Shown piece by piece: positions 1 through 8,356 of a DNA stretch of 64,000 bases. The DNA comes from Microbacterium sp. SORGH_AS_0888 (GTDB taxonomy: Bacteria; Actinomycetota; Actinomycetes; Actinomycetales; Microbacteriaceae). The notes below the pieces were generated by a model. The model was not told the origin of the DNA, did not search any database, and was given only the letters and a program-made list of their open reading frames with translations. The stretch's first letter is position 1, and every line of letters starts with the position of its first letter. A program made the translations under genes and the position numbers. The DNA lies in contig NZ_JAUTAZ010000001.1 of the NCBI RefSeq assembly GCF_030818905.1, forward strand, positions 372,001 through 436,000, given 5' to 3'.

Positions 1-1
1 G

Positions 2-2029
2 GGGGCGGCGATCGCCGATCGGATGGTCGGCTCGCAGCTCGGTGTCGCGGCGGTGTCGGCCGCCGTCGTGCCGGATGTCGCGAAGCTCGAGGAGGTGCTG
101 TCGCGCGGTGTCGCGGCGGCCGAGGGCTGGCAGGCCCTCGGCGCCGATGGGCGCGCCCGCATCCTCTACCGTGCCGGGCAGGTCCTCGAGGAACATCGTG
201 CGGATCTGCTCGAGGTCATGGGGGCCGAGACCGGCAAGACGCTCGACCAGGGCGACCCCGAGGTGTCCGAAGCCATCGACTTCGCGAACTACTACGCGAT
301 GCTCGGCCAGCAGCTCGAGCGCACCGACGGAGCCGCGCCGCGCCCGCGGAAGCTCATCGCGGTGATCCCGCCGTGGAACTTCCCGGTCGCCATCCCGGCC
401 GGCGGCGTGCTGGCCGCGCTCGCGGCCGGCTCGGCCGTCGTGGTGAAGCCCGCGACGCACGCCGCGCGGTCGGGCGCCGTGCTGGTCGAGGCGCTCTGGG
501 AGGCAGGCGTTCCCCGCGACGTGCTGCAGCTCGTGCAGTTCGCCGACCGCGAGCTGGGCTCACGTCTGGTCGCGGACCGGCGCGTCGACCGGCTCATCCT
601 GACCGGTGCGTACGAGACCGCGACCGCGTTCCGGCGGTTGCGCACGGACCTCCCGATCCTCGCGGAGACGAGCGGCAAGAACGCGATCATCGTGACGCCG
701 CACGCGGACCTCGACCTCGCGGCCCGCGACGTCGCCGCCTCGGCGTTCGGCCACGCGGGACAGAAGTGCTCCGCGGCGTCCCTCGTCATCCTGGTCGGAT
801 CCGTCGCGCGCTCTCGGCGGTTCCGCACGCAGCTGCTGGATGCCGTCCGGTCGCTCCGTGTGGGCACCCCCGAGGACCGTGCGACGCATATGGGCCCGGT
901 CATCGCGGCACCGGAAGGGAAGCTGCGGCGGGGGCTCACCGAGCTCGGCCCGGGGGAGACGTGGCTCATCGAGCCGCGTCCGGTCTCCTCCGACAGCCCG
1001 CTCGCGCTGGATCGCGCGGGAAGGAATCGCCTGTGGTCCCCGGGCGTGCGCGACGGCGTGCGTCGAGGCGGGGAGTTCCACCTCACGGAGTACTTCGGGC
1101 CGGTGCTCGGCATCATGACGGCGGCGACCCTGGACGAGGCGATCGACATCGTGAACGAGATCGAGTACGGCCTCACGAGTGGGCTGCAGTCGCTCGATCG
1201 CGACGAGATCGCGCGGTGGCTCGAGCGTGTCGAAGCCGGAAACCTCTACGTCAATCGCGGCATCACGGGGGCGATCGTGCGGCGCCAGCCGTTCGGCGGC
1301 TGGAAGCGCTCGGCGATCGGCGCGGGAACCAAGGCGGGCGGTCCGAACTACCTGCACGGACTCGTCGACTGGGAGGACGCCGTGGTCGAGGAGCCGGGGC
1401 GCGACGTGAGACCACGGGCGGCCGCGCTGCTGACCGCGGCGGAGAGCGCCGGTCTCCCGGGGCCGGAGCTGGCCTGGCTGAGCGCCGCACTGGGGTCCGA
1501 CGGCGCGGCGTGGGAGGCGGAGTTCGGCGAGCGGCGCGATGTGTCCCAGCTCGGGGTCGAACGCAACGTCCTGCGCTATCTGCCGGTCCCGGTCGTGATC
1601 CGCGCGGCCGACGACGCCTCGCTCGTCCAGGTCGTCCGCGTCGTCGCCGCGGGACTCGCCGCGGAGGCGACCCCCGTGCTCAGCACGGCTGCTCCGCTGC
1701 CGGCGCCGGTCGCGGCCGCCTTCGCGCGTGCGGGCGTCGCCCTCGCGCAGGAGGGGGCCGACGCGTGGGCAGACCGCGTGCGGGCTCTGGCCGCGCAGGA
1801 GGGGCCGCGCGCCGGCGCGCGGGTCCGCGTGGTCGCGGGTGACTCGCGTGCGTCGGAGGTCGCCGGGGTGTATGCGGCGGCCGGCGGAAAGCCGGATGTC
1901 GCCGTCTACGGCGGCGCCGTGGTCTCGGCGGGGCGCGTGGAGATGCTGCCGTTCCTGCGAGAGCAGGCGGTGTCGATCACCGCGCACCGCTTCGGCACGC
2001 CGCACGACCTGAGCTCCGGCGTGCTCTGA
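2..2029 (+). CDS. putA: Bifunctional proline dehydrogenase / delta-1-pyrroline-5-carboxylate dehydrogenase PutA, C-terminal part
   Basis: The reading frame is open from base 2, so the 5' end of the gene lies outside the window; the ATG at 23 is internal. What remains is an aldehyde dehydrogenase domain that oxidises P5C/glutamate semialdehyde to glutamate with NAD+. Visible motifs are the nucleotide-binding PPWNFP segment, the catalytic-glutamate segment LAETSGKNA, the catalytic cysteine in GQKCSA, and a C-terminal PFGGWKRS. About 200 further C-terminal residues are poorly conserved, as in long actinobacterial PutA proteins. A ProP-like transporter follows directly, which fits proline use as carbon and nitrogen source. 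The proline dehydrogenase half is inferred, because only the ALDH half is visible. Confidence 0.85.
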   Translation, partial: GAAIADRMVGSQLGVAAVSAAVVPDVAKLEEVLSRGVAAAEGWQALGADGRARILYRAGQVLEEHRADLLEVMGAETGKTLDQGDPEVSEAIDFANYYAMLGQQLERTDGAAPRPRKLIAVIPPWNFPVAIPAGGVLAALAAGSAVVVKPATHAARSGAVLVEALWEAGVPRDVLQLVQFADRELGSRLVADRRVDRLILTGAYETATAFRRLRTDLPILAETSGKNAIIVTPHADLDLAARDVAASAFGHAGQKCSAASLVILVGSVARSRRFRTQLLDAVRSLRVGTPEDRATHMGPVIAAPEGKLRRGLTELGPGETWLIEPRPVSSDSPLALDRAGRNRLWSPGVRDGVRRGGEFHLTEYFGPVLGIMTAATLDEAIDIVNEIEYGLTSGLQSLDRDEIARWLERVEAGNLYVNRGITGAIVRRQPFGGWKRSAIGAGTKAGGPNYLHGLVDWEDAVVEEPGRDVRPRAAALLTAAESAGLPGPELAWLSAALGSDGAAWEAEFGERRDVSQLGVERNVLRYLPVPVVIRAADDASLVQVVRVVAAGLAAEATPVLSTAAPLPAPVAAAFARAGVALAQEGADAWADRVRALAAQEGPRAGARVRVVAGDSRASEVAGVYAAAGGKPDVAVYGGAVVSAGRVEMLPFLREQAVSITAHRFGTPHDLSSGVL

Positions 2030-2037
2030 CGGCGTCA

Positions 2038-2059
2038 CGTGCTCTGGACCGAGAGCACG
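2038..2059 (+). terminator. Short hairpin after putA
   Basis: An 8-bp perfect stem (CGTGCTCT / AGAGCACG) with a 6-nt loop lies 9 nt after the putA stop. It has no T-tract, so it is only a weak terminator candidate. A TATGCT box near 2084 may be the -10 of the downstream transporter. Confidence 0.3.
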
Positions 2060-2115
2060 GACGACGACACGATCGGAGCACCGTATGCTCCGCCTACCCG
2101 AGAGGAAGAACGACC

Positions 2116-3633
2116 ATGACCGACCACGAACCGCAGCCACCCAGCCGGCCCCCGACACGACGCCTGGAGGTCACGGACGTCATCGTCGTGCAGCGCGCGA
2201 AGATGCGCACGGCACTCACGGGGGCCTTCGTCGGCAACTTCATGGAGTGGTACGACTTCGGGATCTACGGCTATCTCGCCATCACGATGCACCACGTGTT
2301 CCTCAGCGGCTTCGGCGATGCGCTCGGTCTCACCCTGGCGCTCCTCGGGTTCGCGGTGTCGTTCCTGGTCCGACCCCTCGGCGGGCTGATCCTCGGCCCG
2401 ATCGGCGACCGCGTGGGCCGGCAGAAGGTCCTGTACTTCACGATGGCCGTCATGGCCGCCGCGACCGCCGTGATCGGCATGCTCCCCACGTCGGACCAGG
2501 TGGAGGGCTGGTTCGGCCCTGGCGCCGGTGTCTGGGTCATCGTTCCGCTGTACCTGCTCAAGATGCTGCAGGGCTTCTCGACCGGGGGCGAGTTCGCCGG
2601 TGCCTCCACGTACGTCGCCGAGTTCTCGCCCGATCGCTCGCGGGGATTCTGGGCCTCGATGCTGAACATGGGGTCCTACCTCGGGTTCGCCGCCGGCGCC
2701 GCGGTCGTGGCGCTGACGACGATCGCGCTCGGCGGCGAGGTCATGCGCGACTGGGGATGGCGCATCCCGTTCCTGCTCGCGCTGCCGCTCGGTGCCGTGG
2801 CCATCTGGTTCCGCATGCGGATACCCGAGACTCCGAGCTTCCAGGCGGCGGTCGGGACCGAGACCGCGTACACGGATCCGCGCGATCCGCGGGTCCGCCA
2901 CGGGCTCGGCGGGATCGTCCGCTACTACTGGAAGGCCGTTCTGATCGGCATCGCGCTCGTGGCGGCCGAGGGTTCGGCCGGGTACGCGCTCACCAGCTAC
3001 ATGCCGACGTACCTCGAGAACGAGATCGGCGTGTCGAACCTCGACGCGGCCGTCGCCACCATCCCCGTGCTGGTCGTGATGTCGCTGTGCCTGCCGCTGA
3101 TCGGCCGGCTGTCCGACCGGATCGGCCGCAAGCCGGTCTACGTCATCGCCGTGGTCGCGACCCTGACCCTCATGGTGCCGGCGTTCGCGATCCTGCAGAT
3201 CGGCGAGGAGTGGGCGGTCTTCCTCGCCCTGGGCCTGGTGGCGGTGCCGGTGGCGTTCTACGTCGCGATGACGGCGTCGGCCCTGCCCGCGCTGTTCCCG
3301 ACACCCTCGCGATTCGGCGGGATGGGACTGACCTACAACGTCGCCGCGTCGCTGTTCGGAGGCACGACGCCGCTGATCGCGAACGAGCTCGTGATGAGGA
3401 CGGGCGACAACTTCATGCCGGCCTACTACATCATGTTCTTCGCCGCGGTGGCCGGGGTCGCGCTGTTCGCGATGGCCGAGACCGGCAAGCGGCCGCTGCT
3501 CGGCTCGGTGCCGACCGTGGGCAGCGAGAACGAGGCGCAGGAGCTGGTCGCCGCGCAGGACGAGAACCCGTACATCGACACGAGCACCATGCCCCTGCCG
3601 GTCCTGTCGGGACGGGAGGCCGGTGCGTCCTGA
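2116..3633 (+). CDS. MFS transporter, metabolite:H+ symporter (ProP/ShiA-like)
   Basis: A 505-residue, twelve-helix major facilitator protein. The N-terminal GNFMEWYDFGIYGYLA segment and the loop after helix 2 (GPIGDRVGRQKVL) are typical of the metabolite:H+ symporter family, which includes the proline/betaine carrier ProP and the shikimate carrier ShiA. The mid-protein GRLSDRIGRKPVY repeat marks the second MFS half. AGAGGAAG lies just upstream of the ATG as ribosome site. Placement after putA suggests proline or a related osmolyte as substrate, but the substrate cannot be read from the sequence. Confidence 0.85.
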   Translation: MTDHEPQPPSRPPTRRLEVTDVIVVQRAKMRTALTGAFVGNFMEWYDFGIYGYLAITMHHVFLSGFGDALGLTLALLGFAVSFLVRPLGGLILGPIGDRVGRQKVLYFTMAVMAAATAVIGMLPTSDQVEGWFGPGAGVWVIVPLYLLKMLQGFSTGGEFAGASTYVAEFSPDRSRGFWASMLNMGSYLGFAAGAAVVALTTIALGGEVMRDWGWRIPFLLALPLGAVAIWFRMRIPETPSFQAAVGTETAYTDPRDPRVRHGLGGIVRYYWKAVLIGIALVAAEGSAGYALTSYMPTYLENEIGVSNLDAAVATIPVLVVMSLCLPLIGRLSDRIGRKPVYVIAVVATLTLMVPAFAILQIGEEWAVFLALGLVAVPVAFYVAMTASALPALFPTPSRFGGMGLTYNVAASLFGGTTPLIANELVMRTGDNFMPAYYIMFFAAVAGVALFAMAETGKRPLLGSVPTVGSENEAQELVAAQDENPYIDTSTMPLPVLSGREAGAS

Positions 3634-3644
3634 GGCGGCGCGCG

Positions 3645-3691
3645 AAAAGGCCCTCCGACCGGATAACTCCTGGTCGGAGGGCCTTTCTTTT
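3645..3691. terminator. Strong bidirectional rho-independent terminator
   Basis: A perfect 15-bp stem (3646-3660 with 3672-3686) with an 11-nt loop, flanked by AAAA on the left and CTTTT on the right. It can stop the transporter transcript on the plus strand and the tRNA-fMet transcript on the minus strand. Confidence 0.9.
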
Positions 3692-3692
3692 G

Positions 3693-3766
3693 TTGCGGGG
3701 ACAGGATTTGAACCTGCGACCTCTGGGTTATGAGCCCAGCGAGCTACCGAACTGCTCCACCCCGCG
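3693..3766 (-). tRNA. Initiator tRNA-fMet (CAU)
   Basis: Read on the minus strand it folds as a cloverleaf with the anticodon CAT inside CTGGG-CTCATAA-CCCAG. Two initiator hallmarks are present: a C1 x A72 mismatch at the acceptor end and three consecutive G-C pairs closing the anticodon stem. The CCA end is not encoded. Its transcript runs into the hairpin at 3645-3691. Confidence 0.93.
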
Positions 3767-3830
3767 GCACAAGAGATGAGCCTAGCACGGGTTGGAGCGG
3801 CACGCGAATCGGGCGTGGGATGATGGCGGC

Positions 3831-4628
3831 ATGACCGGTCCCGTCGTCGCCGTCGTCCAGTTCGCCCCGATCGCGGATGCGGCCGCCAACCGTGACAGCA
3901 TCGTCGCGCTCACGCGGCGCGCCCTCGACCGCGGCGCGACGCTCGTCGTGTTCCCCGAGTACTCGAGCTACTTCATCGATCCGTTCGACGGGTCGCTCGC
4001 GGCCGCGGCCGAGGAGCTCGACGGGGCTTTCACCGCGCAGCTGCACGAGCTCGCGGTCGAGCACGGCATCCACATCGTCGCGGGGCTGCTCGAGCGCGCC
4101 GACGGCGAGCGCGTGCACAACACGGTCGTCGCCGTCGGGCCGGAGGGCATCGTGGCGGTGTACCGCAAGCAGCACCTCTACGACGCGTTCGGGCAGCGTG
4201 AGTCGGACTGGGTCGCGCCGGGCGCCCTCGAGCCGGCCCAGGTGTTCGAGGCGGACGGGATGCGCTGCGGCGTCATGACCTGCTACGACCTGCGCTTCCC
4301 CGAGTCCGCACGGGTTCTCGTGGACGCGGGCGCCGATGTGCTGATCGTCCCGGCGGAGTGGGTACGCGGCCCGCTGAAGGAGGACCAGTGGAGCACGCTG
4401 CTGCGGGCGCGCGCGATCGAGAACACCGCCTTCGTCGCGGCCGCCGACCACCCCGCCCCGCTGGGGGTCGGGCGATCGGCGATCATCGATCCGCAGGGCG
4501 TGGTGCTCGCGGGGCTCGGCGCGACGACGGACATCGCGGTCGCGCCGCTCGATGCGGAGGCGATCGAGCGCGTGCGTCGGCTGAATCCCGCGCTGCAGCT
4601 GCGGCGCTACCGCGTCGTCCCCGACTGA
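3831..4628 (+). CDS. Carbon-nitrogen hydrolase (nitrilase superfamily)
   Basis: A 265-residue single-domain amidohydrolase, a normal length for the Nit/omega-amidase branch. The catalytic triad is visible: Glu in FPEYSSYF, Lys in YRKQHLYD and Cys in VMTCYDLRFPE. I chose the ATG at 3831 because the protein then begins directly with the conserved first strand (VVAVVQFAP); an in-frame start at 3792 would add an unconserved tail. Members hydrolyse small amides such as alpha-ketoglutaramate or deaminated glutathione, but the substrate here is not determinable. It converges with an aminotransferase gene four bases away, so a link to transamination by-products is possible. Confidence 0.85.
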   Translation: MTGPVVAVVQFAPIADAAANRDSIVALTRRALDRGATLVVFPEYSSYFIDPFDGSLAAAAEELDGAFTAQLHELAVEHGIHIVAGLLERADGERVHNTVVAVGPEGIVAVYRKQHLYDAFGQRESDWVAPGALEPAQVFEADGMRCGVMTCYDLRFPESARVLVDAGADVLIVPAEWVRGPLKEDQWSTLLRARAIENTAFVAAADHPAPLGVGRSAIIDPQGVVLAGLGATTDIAVAPLDAEAIERVRRLNPALQLRRYRVVPD

Positions 4629-4632
4629 GCGG

Positions 4633-5838
4633 TCACCGGGACAACGACGACAGGCGCACGGACGCCTCGGTCAGCACCTCGACCCGCTTGCACGCGGCGA
4701 ACCGGACGAGCGTGGCGTAGCGGGCGCGGTTCGCCGGTGTCACGAATGCCGTCAGCGGGATCGCCACGACGCCCGCCCGCTCCGGCAGTGCGCGGCAGAA
4801 CTCCTGCGCGTCGGTGGCGCCGAGGGATGCCGCATCCGCGACCGTGAAGTAGGAGCCGCGCGACACGGCGACCTCGAGGCCCGCCGCCCGGAGCCCGTCT
4901 CCGAGCAGGTCGCGTTTGCGCTGCAGCGTCGCGGCGATCTCCGCGAAGAACTCGTCCGGCAGGCGCAGGCCCGCGGCGATCGCGGGTTGGAACGGTGCGC
5001 CGTTCACGTACGTGAGGAACTGCTTGACCGCGAGGACCGCATCCACGAGCGCCGCCGGCCCGCTGACCCAGCCGATCTTCCACCCCGTCGCCGAGAACGT
5101 CTTGCCCCCCGACGAGATCGAGACCGTCCGCTGTGCCGCGCCGGGCTCCGCGGCGAGCGGCCGGTGCCGGACGCCGTCGAACACGAGGTGCTCGTAGACC
5201 TCGTCCGTGACGATGATCGCGTCGTGACGCTCGGCGAGCCGGACGATCTCGGTGCGGACCTCGTCCGAGAAGACGGCGCCGGTGGGATTGTGGGGATCGT
5301 TGACGAGGATGATCCGCGTGCGATCGGTGACGGCGCGTCGAAGGTCGTCGAGGTCCGGCTGGAAGTCGGGCCACGCGAGCGGCACCGGCACGAGCCGGGC
5401 ACCGGCCAGCGCGACGCAGGCGGCGTAGGAGTCGTAGAAGGGCTCGAAGACGACGACCTCGTCGTCGGGGCCGTCGAGGAGCGCCAGCAGCGTCGCCGCG
5501 AGGGCCTCGGTCGCGCCCGCCGTCACGAGCACCTCGCGCTCCGGATCGAGATCGATGCCGTAGAAGCGCTGCTGGTGCTCCGCGATGGCGGCGCGCAGAT
5601 CGCCGATGCCGCGACCCGGCGGGTACTGGTTGACACCGTCGGCGATCGCCTGTCGCGCGACCTCGAGGATCTGACTGGGGCCGTCCTCGTCGGGGAAGCC
5701 CTGACCCAGGTTGATCGCCCCGGTCCGAGCGGCGAGCGCCGTCATCTCGGCGAAGATCGTGGGGGCGGGGGAGCCGTCGGGGCCGAGGAGGCCCGCGCCG
5801 GTCGCTGTGCGCCGCCAGGCGCCGGGAATCGCTTGCAC
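4633..5838 (-). CDS. PLP-dependent class I/II aminotransferase
   Basis: A 401-residue fold-type I aminotransferase. The PLP lysine lies in SSGGKTFSATGWK, the cofactor-binding aspartate/asparagine segment is NDPHNPTGAVF, and the N-terminal INLGQGFPDEDGP is shared with kynurenine/methionine aminotransferases of the KAT/YbdL group. The frame continues upstream to 6063, but that part overlaps the start of the next, divergent gene and is low-complexity. I therefore place the start at the GTG (5838) just before QAIPGAW. A short divergent promoter region separates it from the protease gene. Confidence 0.82.
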   Translation of the reverse strand: MQAIPGAWRRTATGAGLLGPDGSPAPTIFAEMTALAARTGAINLGQGFPDEDGPSQILEVARQAIADGVNQYPPGRGIGDLRAAIAEHQQRFYGIDLDPEREVLVTAGATEALAATLLALLDGPDDEVVVFEPFYDSYAACVALAGARLVPVPLAWPDFQPDLDDLRRAVTDRTRIILVNDPHNPTGAVFSDEVRTEIVRLAERHDAIIVTDEVYEHLVFDGVRHRPLAAEPGAAQRTVSISSGGKTFSATGWKIGWVSGPAALVDAVLAVKQFLTYVNGAPFQPAIAAGLRLPDEFFAEIAATLQRKRDLLGDGLRAAGLEVAVSRGSYFTVADAASLGATDAQEFCRALPERAGVVAIPLTAFVTPANRARYATLVRFAACKRVEVLTEASVRLSSLSR

Positions 5839-5935
5839 CGCATACAGGTTAGTCGCATAGGGGCATCCCACACCGACCATAGGAAACGCACAGGACGCCC
5901 GGCCACAGTGAAGGTGCTTGTCAGAAGGAGCAATC

Positions 5936-7456
5936 ATGAGCGATCCCCAGGCCACCGGTCCCGAACAGCACCCCGCCGCCTCCGAGAACCCCGCTGTCCC
6001 CGACACGCAGGCGCAGACGCCGGTGGCGTCGCAGACCCCGGCGGTCCCCGCCGCGCCGCACATCCCGCCGCAGCCGCCGCTTCCCGCATCCGCAGGATCG
6101 CCGGTCCCGCCGCAGCAGCCCGCCTATCCCGGAGCGCCGCAGCACGTCGCCCCGCCCTACCCCGGCACCTACGCGGGACAGGGGCAGGCCTTCGGCGCGG
6201 CGGCTTCGACGCAGCCCACGACGCCCCTTGCTCCCGCGGCGCACCCCGAGACGAAGAAGAGCGGATCGGGCGCCGCACGCATCACCGCGCTGCTGGTGGC
6301 GGCGGCCCTCGTGGGCGGCGCGGCCGGCCTGGGGGGGATGTTCGTGGGCACCCAGCTGTGGAGCCCCGTCAGCTCGAACACCGTTGCCGGCCCTTCGACG
6401 GTCACGGTGAACGACACGGACGACGTCAACCAGACGACGGCTGTGGCCGCCAAGGTGACCCCGAGCGTGGTCACGATCTCGGTGAGCTCGGGCAGCAGCG
6501 GCGGCACCGGCTCCGGGGTGATCCTCACCGACGACGGGTACGTGCTCACCAACACGCACGTCGTGACGCTGGACGGTGCCACCGGCAACCCGACCATCCG
6601 CGTCACGACCTCGGATGGCCACGTCTACGCCGCCACCGTGGTGGGGACCGACCCGACCTATGACCTGGCGGTCATCAAGCTCACCAACGCCTCCGGGCTC
6701 ACGCCCATCCAGATGGGCGACTCGAGCAAGCTGAACGTCGGCGAGGACGTCATGGCCGTGGGTTCCCCGCTCGGTCTCGACAACACGGTGACCACCGGCA
6801 TCGTCAGCGCATTGAACCGCTCGATCGAGATCGCGTCGTCGCAGGCGCCGACCCAGGGCGCGGAAGGAGACGAGGGCGGCACGAGCCCGTTCCAGTTCGA
6901 CTTCGGGCAGGGTCAGGGCCAGTCGGGCTCCACGAAGGCGACGATCAAGATCGCGGTGATCCAGACGGATGCGGCGATCAACCCGGGCAACTCGGGCGGC
7001 GCGCTCGTGGACGACGAGGGCAAGCTCGTCGGCATCAACGTCGCGATCGCCTCTGCGGGCGGCAGCAGCGGATCGTCGGGCCAGGCCGGCAACATCGGCG
7101 TCGGCTTCTCTATCCCGTCCGACATCGCGAACCGCGTGGCTCAGGAGATCATCTCCAGCGGAAAGGCGACCCACGGCCTCCTCGGCGCGACGGTCGCGAA
7201 CGCCGCCTCCCAGGCCAACGCCACCACGCAGGGCGCACTGATCAACTCCGTCACGGCGGACGGCGGCGCTGCCGCTGCGGGCCTGCAGGCGGGCGACGTC
7301 GTGACCGCCTTCAACGGCGTGCCGATCACGAACGCGGTCGACCTCACGGCGCAGGTGCGCGCCGTCGCCGGCGGCGGCAAGGCCACGATCACCTATGTGC
7401 GCAACGGCCAGACGCACACGGCCGACGTGACGCTCGGCACGCTGCAGACCAGCTGA
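5936..7456 (+). CDS. HtrA/DegP-family membrane-anchored serine protease with PDZ domain
   Basis: A 506-residue protein. Residues 1-105 are a Pro/Gln-rich cytoplasmic tail, followed by one transmembrane helix (TALLVAAALVGGAAGLGGMF, about 118-138). Then comes an extracytoplasmic trypsin-like domain with His about 208 (LTNTHVV), Asp about 243 (TYDLAVIK) and Ser about 353 (NPGNSGGAL). A C-terminal PDZ domain covers about 415-500. The layout matches mycobacterial PepD/HtrA quality-control proteases. The segment between Asp and Ser is longer than in E. coli DegP and contains an acidic Gly/Gln-rich insert. AGAAGGAG precedes the ATG at 5936. Confidence 0.9.
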   Translation: MSDPQATGPEQHPAASENPAVPDTQAQTPVASQTPAVPAAPHIPPQPPLPASAGSPVPPQQPAYPGAPQHVAPPYPGTYAGQGQAFGAAASTQPTTPLAPAAHPETKKSGSGAARITALLVAAALVGGAAGLGGMFVGTQLWSPVSSNTVAGPSTVTVNDTDDVNQTTAVAAKVTPSVVTISVSSGSSGGTGSGVILTDDGYVLTNTHVVTLDGATGNPTIRVTTSDGHVYAATVVGTDPTYDLAVIKLTNASGLTPIQMGDSSKLNVGEDVMAVGSPLGLDNTVTTGIVSALNRSIEIASSQAPTQGAEGDEGGTSPFQFDFGQGQGQSGSTKATIKIAVIQTDAAINPGNSGGALVDDEGKLVGINVAIASAGGSSGSSGQAGNIGVGFSIPSDIANRVAQEIISSGKATHGLLGATVANAASQANATTQGALINSVTADGGAAAAGLQAGDVVTAFNGVPITNAVDLTAQVRAVAGGGKATITYVRNGQTHTADVTLGTLQTS

Positions 7457-8260
7457 TCAGCGTCGCAGCCGGCGCGGCCATCGCCGCGGCCGATCCCCAC
7501 GGGCCGGTTCCAGCTCTGCCGGAAGGAGAGCCGGAGCCGGCCCGAACGCGCGTCGAGAGGTCGTGAGGACGCGGCGCCCGAGAAGATGGTTGCCGGCTCC
7601 GCCGACGACGGCGCCGACCCCGAAGGGCAGCGCCTTGCCGAGCCAGGAGGCTCCGCCGCTGACGGCGAAGCGCCGGACAAACGTCGTCTTGAGGCGATCG
7701 ACGAGCGGACCGATCGCGGCGCGCGGGATCGTCTGAGTGATGAGCTCGCCCCAGTACGCCTGCCGCCCCGGCCCCTGTCCCGCCGCTTGCCTGCCGAGCT
7801 GGGCGACGAGGTCCACTCCCTGCTGGCCGAGCATCAGCGTCAGGACCAGTGCGCGTGCGCGGTCCGGGTCGGTCACGGGAAGTCCGTGGACCTCGGCCAT
7901 CGACTGCGCGAAGAGCGCCGTGGCCTCCAGGAATGCGGCGGTCTCCACCCCGCTGAGGGCGAGTGTCAGGCCGGTCCCGATGGCCGGCACGACCGCGGTG
8001 ACGCCCACCGCGGCGCCGCTGGTCGTCACGGCGGCGAGGTAGCGACGTTCGAGGATGCGGACGATCTGAGCGGGGGTCGCTTCGGGGTGCTGCGCCCGGA
8101 TGCCCCGGAGGTGTGCGAGGACGACCGGCCGCTGGAGCCCGAGCACGCGGTCGAGCACCCGGACCGTGAGCGGGTGCTCGGGCGATCCGGGCGGGGGGAG
8201 TCCGCCGTCCCAGGGTGCGTCGTCGGGCAGCGAGTGGATGCGGTGAACCTGCTCCGTCAC
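7457..8260 (-). CDS. Conserved hypothetical protein, EcsC-like
   Basis: A 267-residue protein read from a GTG at 8260; its stop abuts the stop of the protease gene. A Gly/Ala-rich segment near residues 80-105 (AAVGVTAVVPAIGTGLTLAL) and a second at about 205-225 could dip into the membrane. The pattern resembles the EcsC-like family, but no catalytic motif is visible and I assign no function. The C-terminus is Arg/Pro-rich. Confidence 0.6.
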   Translation of the reverse strand: MTEQVHRIHSLPDDAPWDGGLPPPGSPEHPLTVRVLDRVLGLQRPVVLAHLRGIRAQHPEATPAQIVRILERRYLAAVTTSGAAVGVTAVVPAIGTGLTLALSGVETAAFLEATALFAQSMAEVHGLPVTDPDRARALVLTLMLGQQGVDLVAQLGRQAAGQGPGRQAYWGELITQTIPRAAIGPLVDRLKTTFVRRFAVSGGASWLGKALPFGVGAVVGGAGNHLLGRRVLTTSRRAFGPAPALLPAELEPARGDRPRRWPRRLRR

Positions 8261-8356
8261 GCGTCGATCGTAGGCCTGGCTCGATGGGAGGGAGCCGGGC
8301 GCGCCGACACGGGCATGGTCCGGGGCTCTCCCGGGACCCCTTGATAGCGTGTCGGA

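Noticed and set aside
4633..6063. Aminotransferase start far upstream at 6063
   Set aside because: The extra residues are low-complexity and overlap the start of the divergent protease gene.
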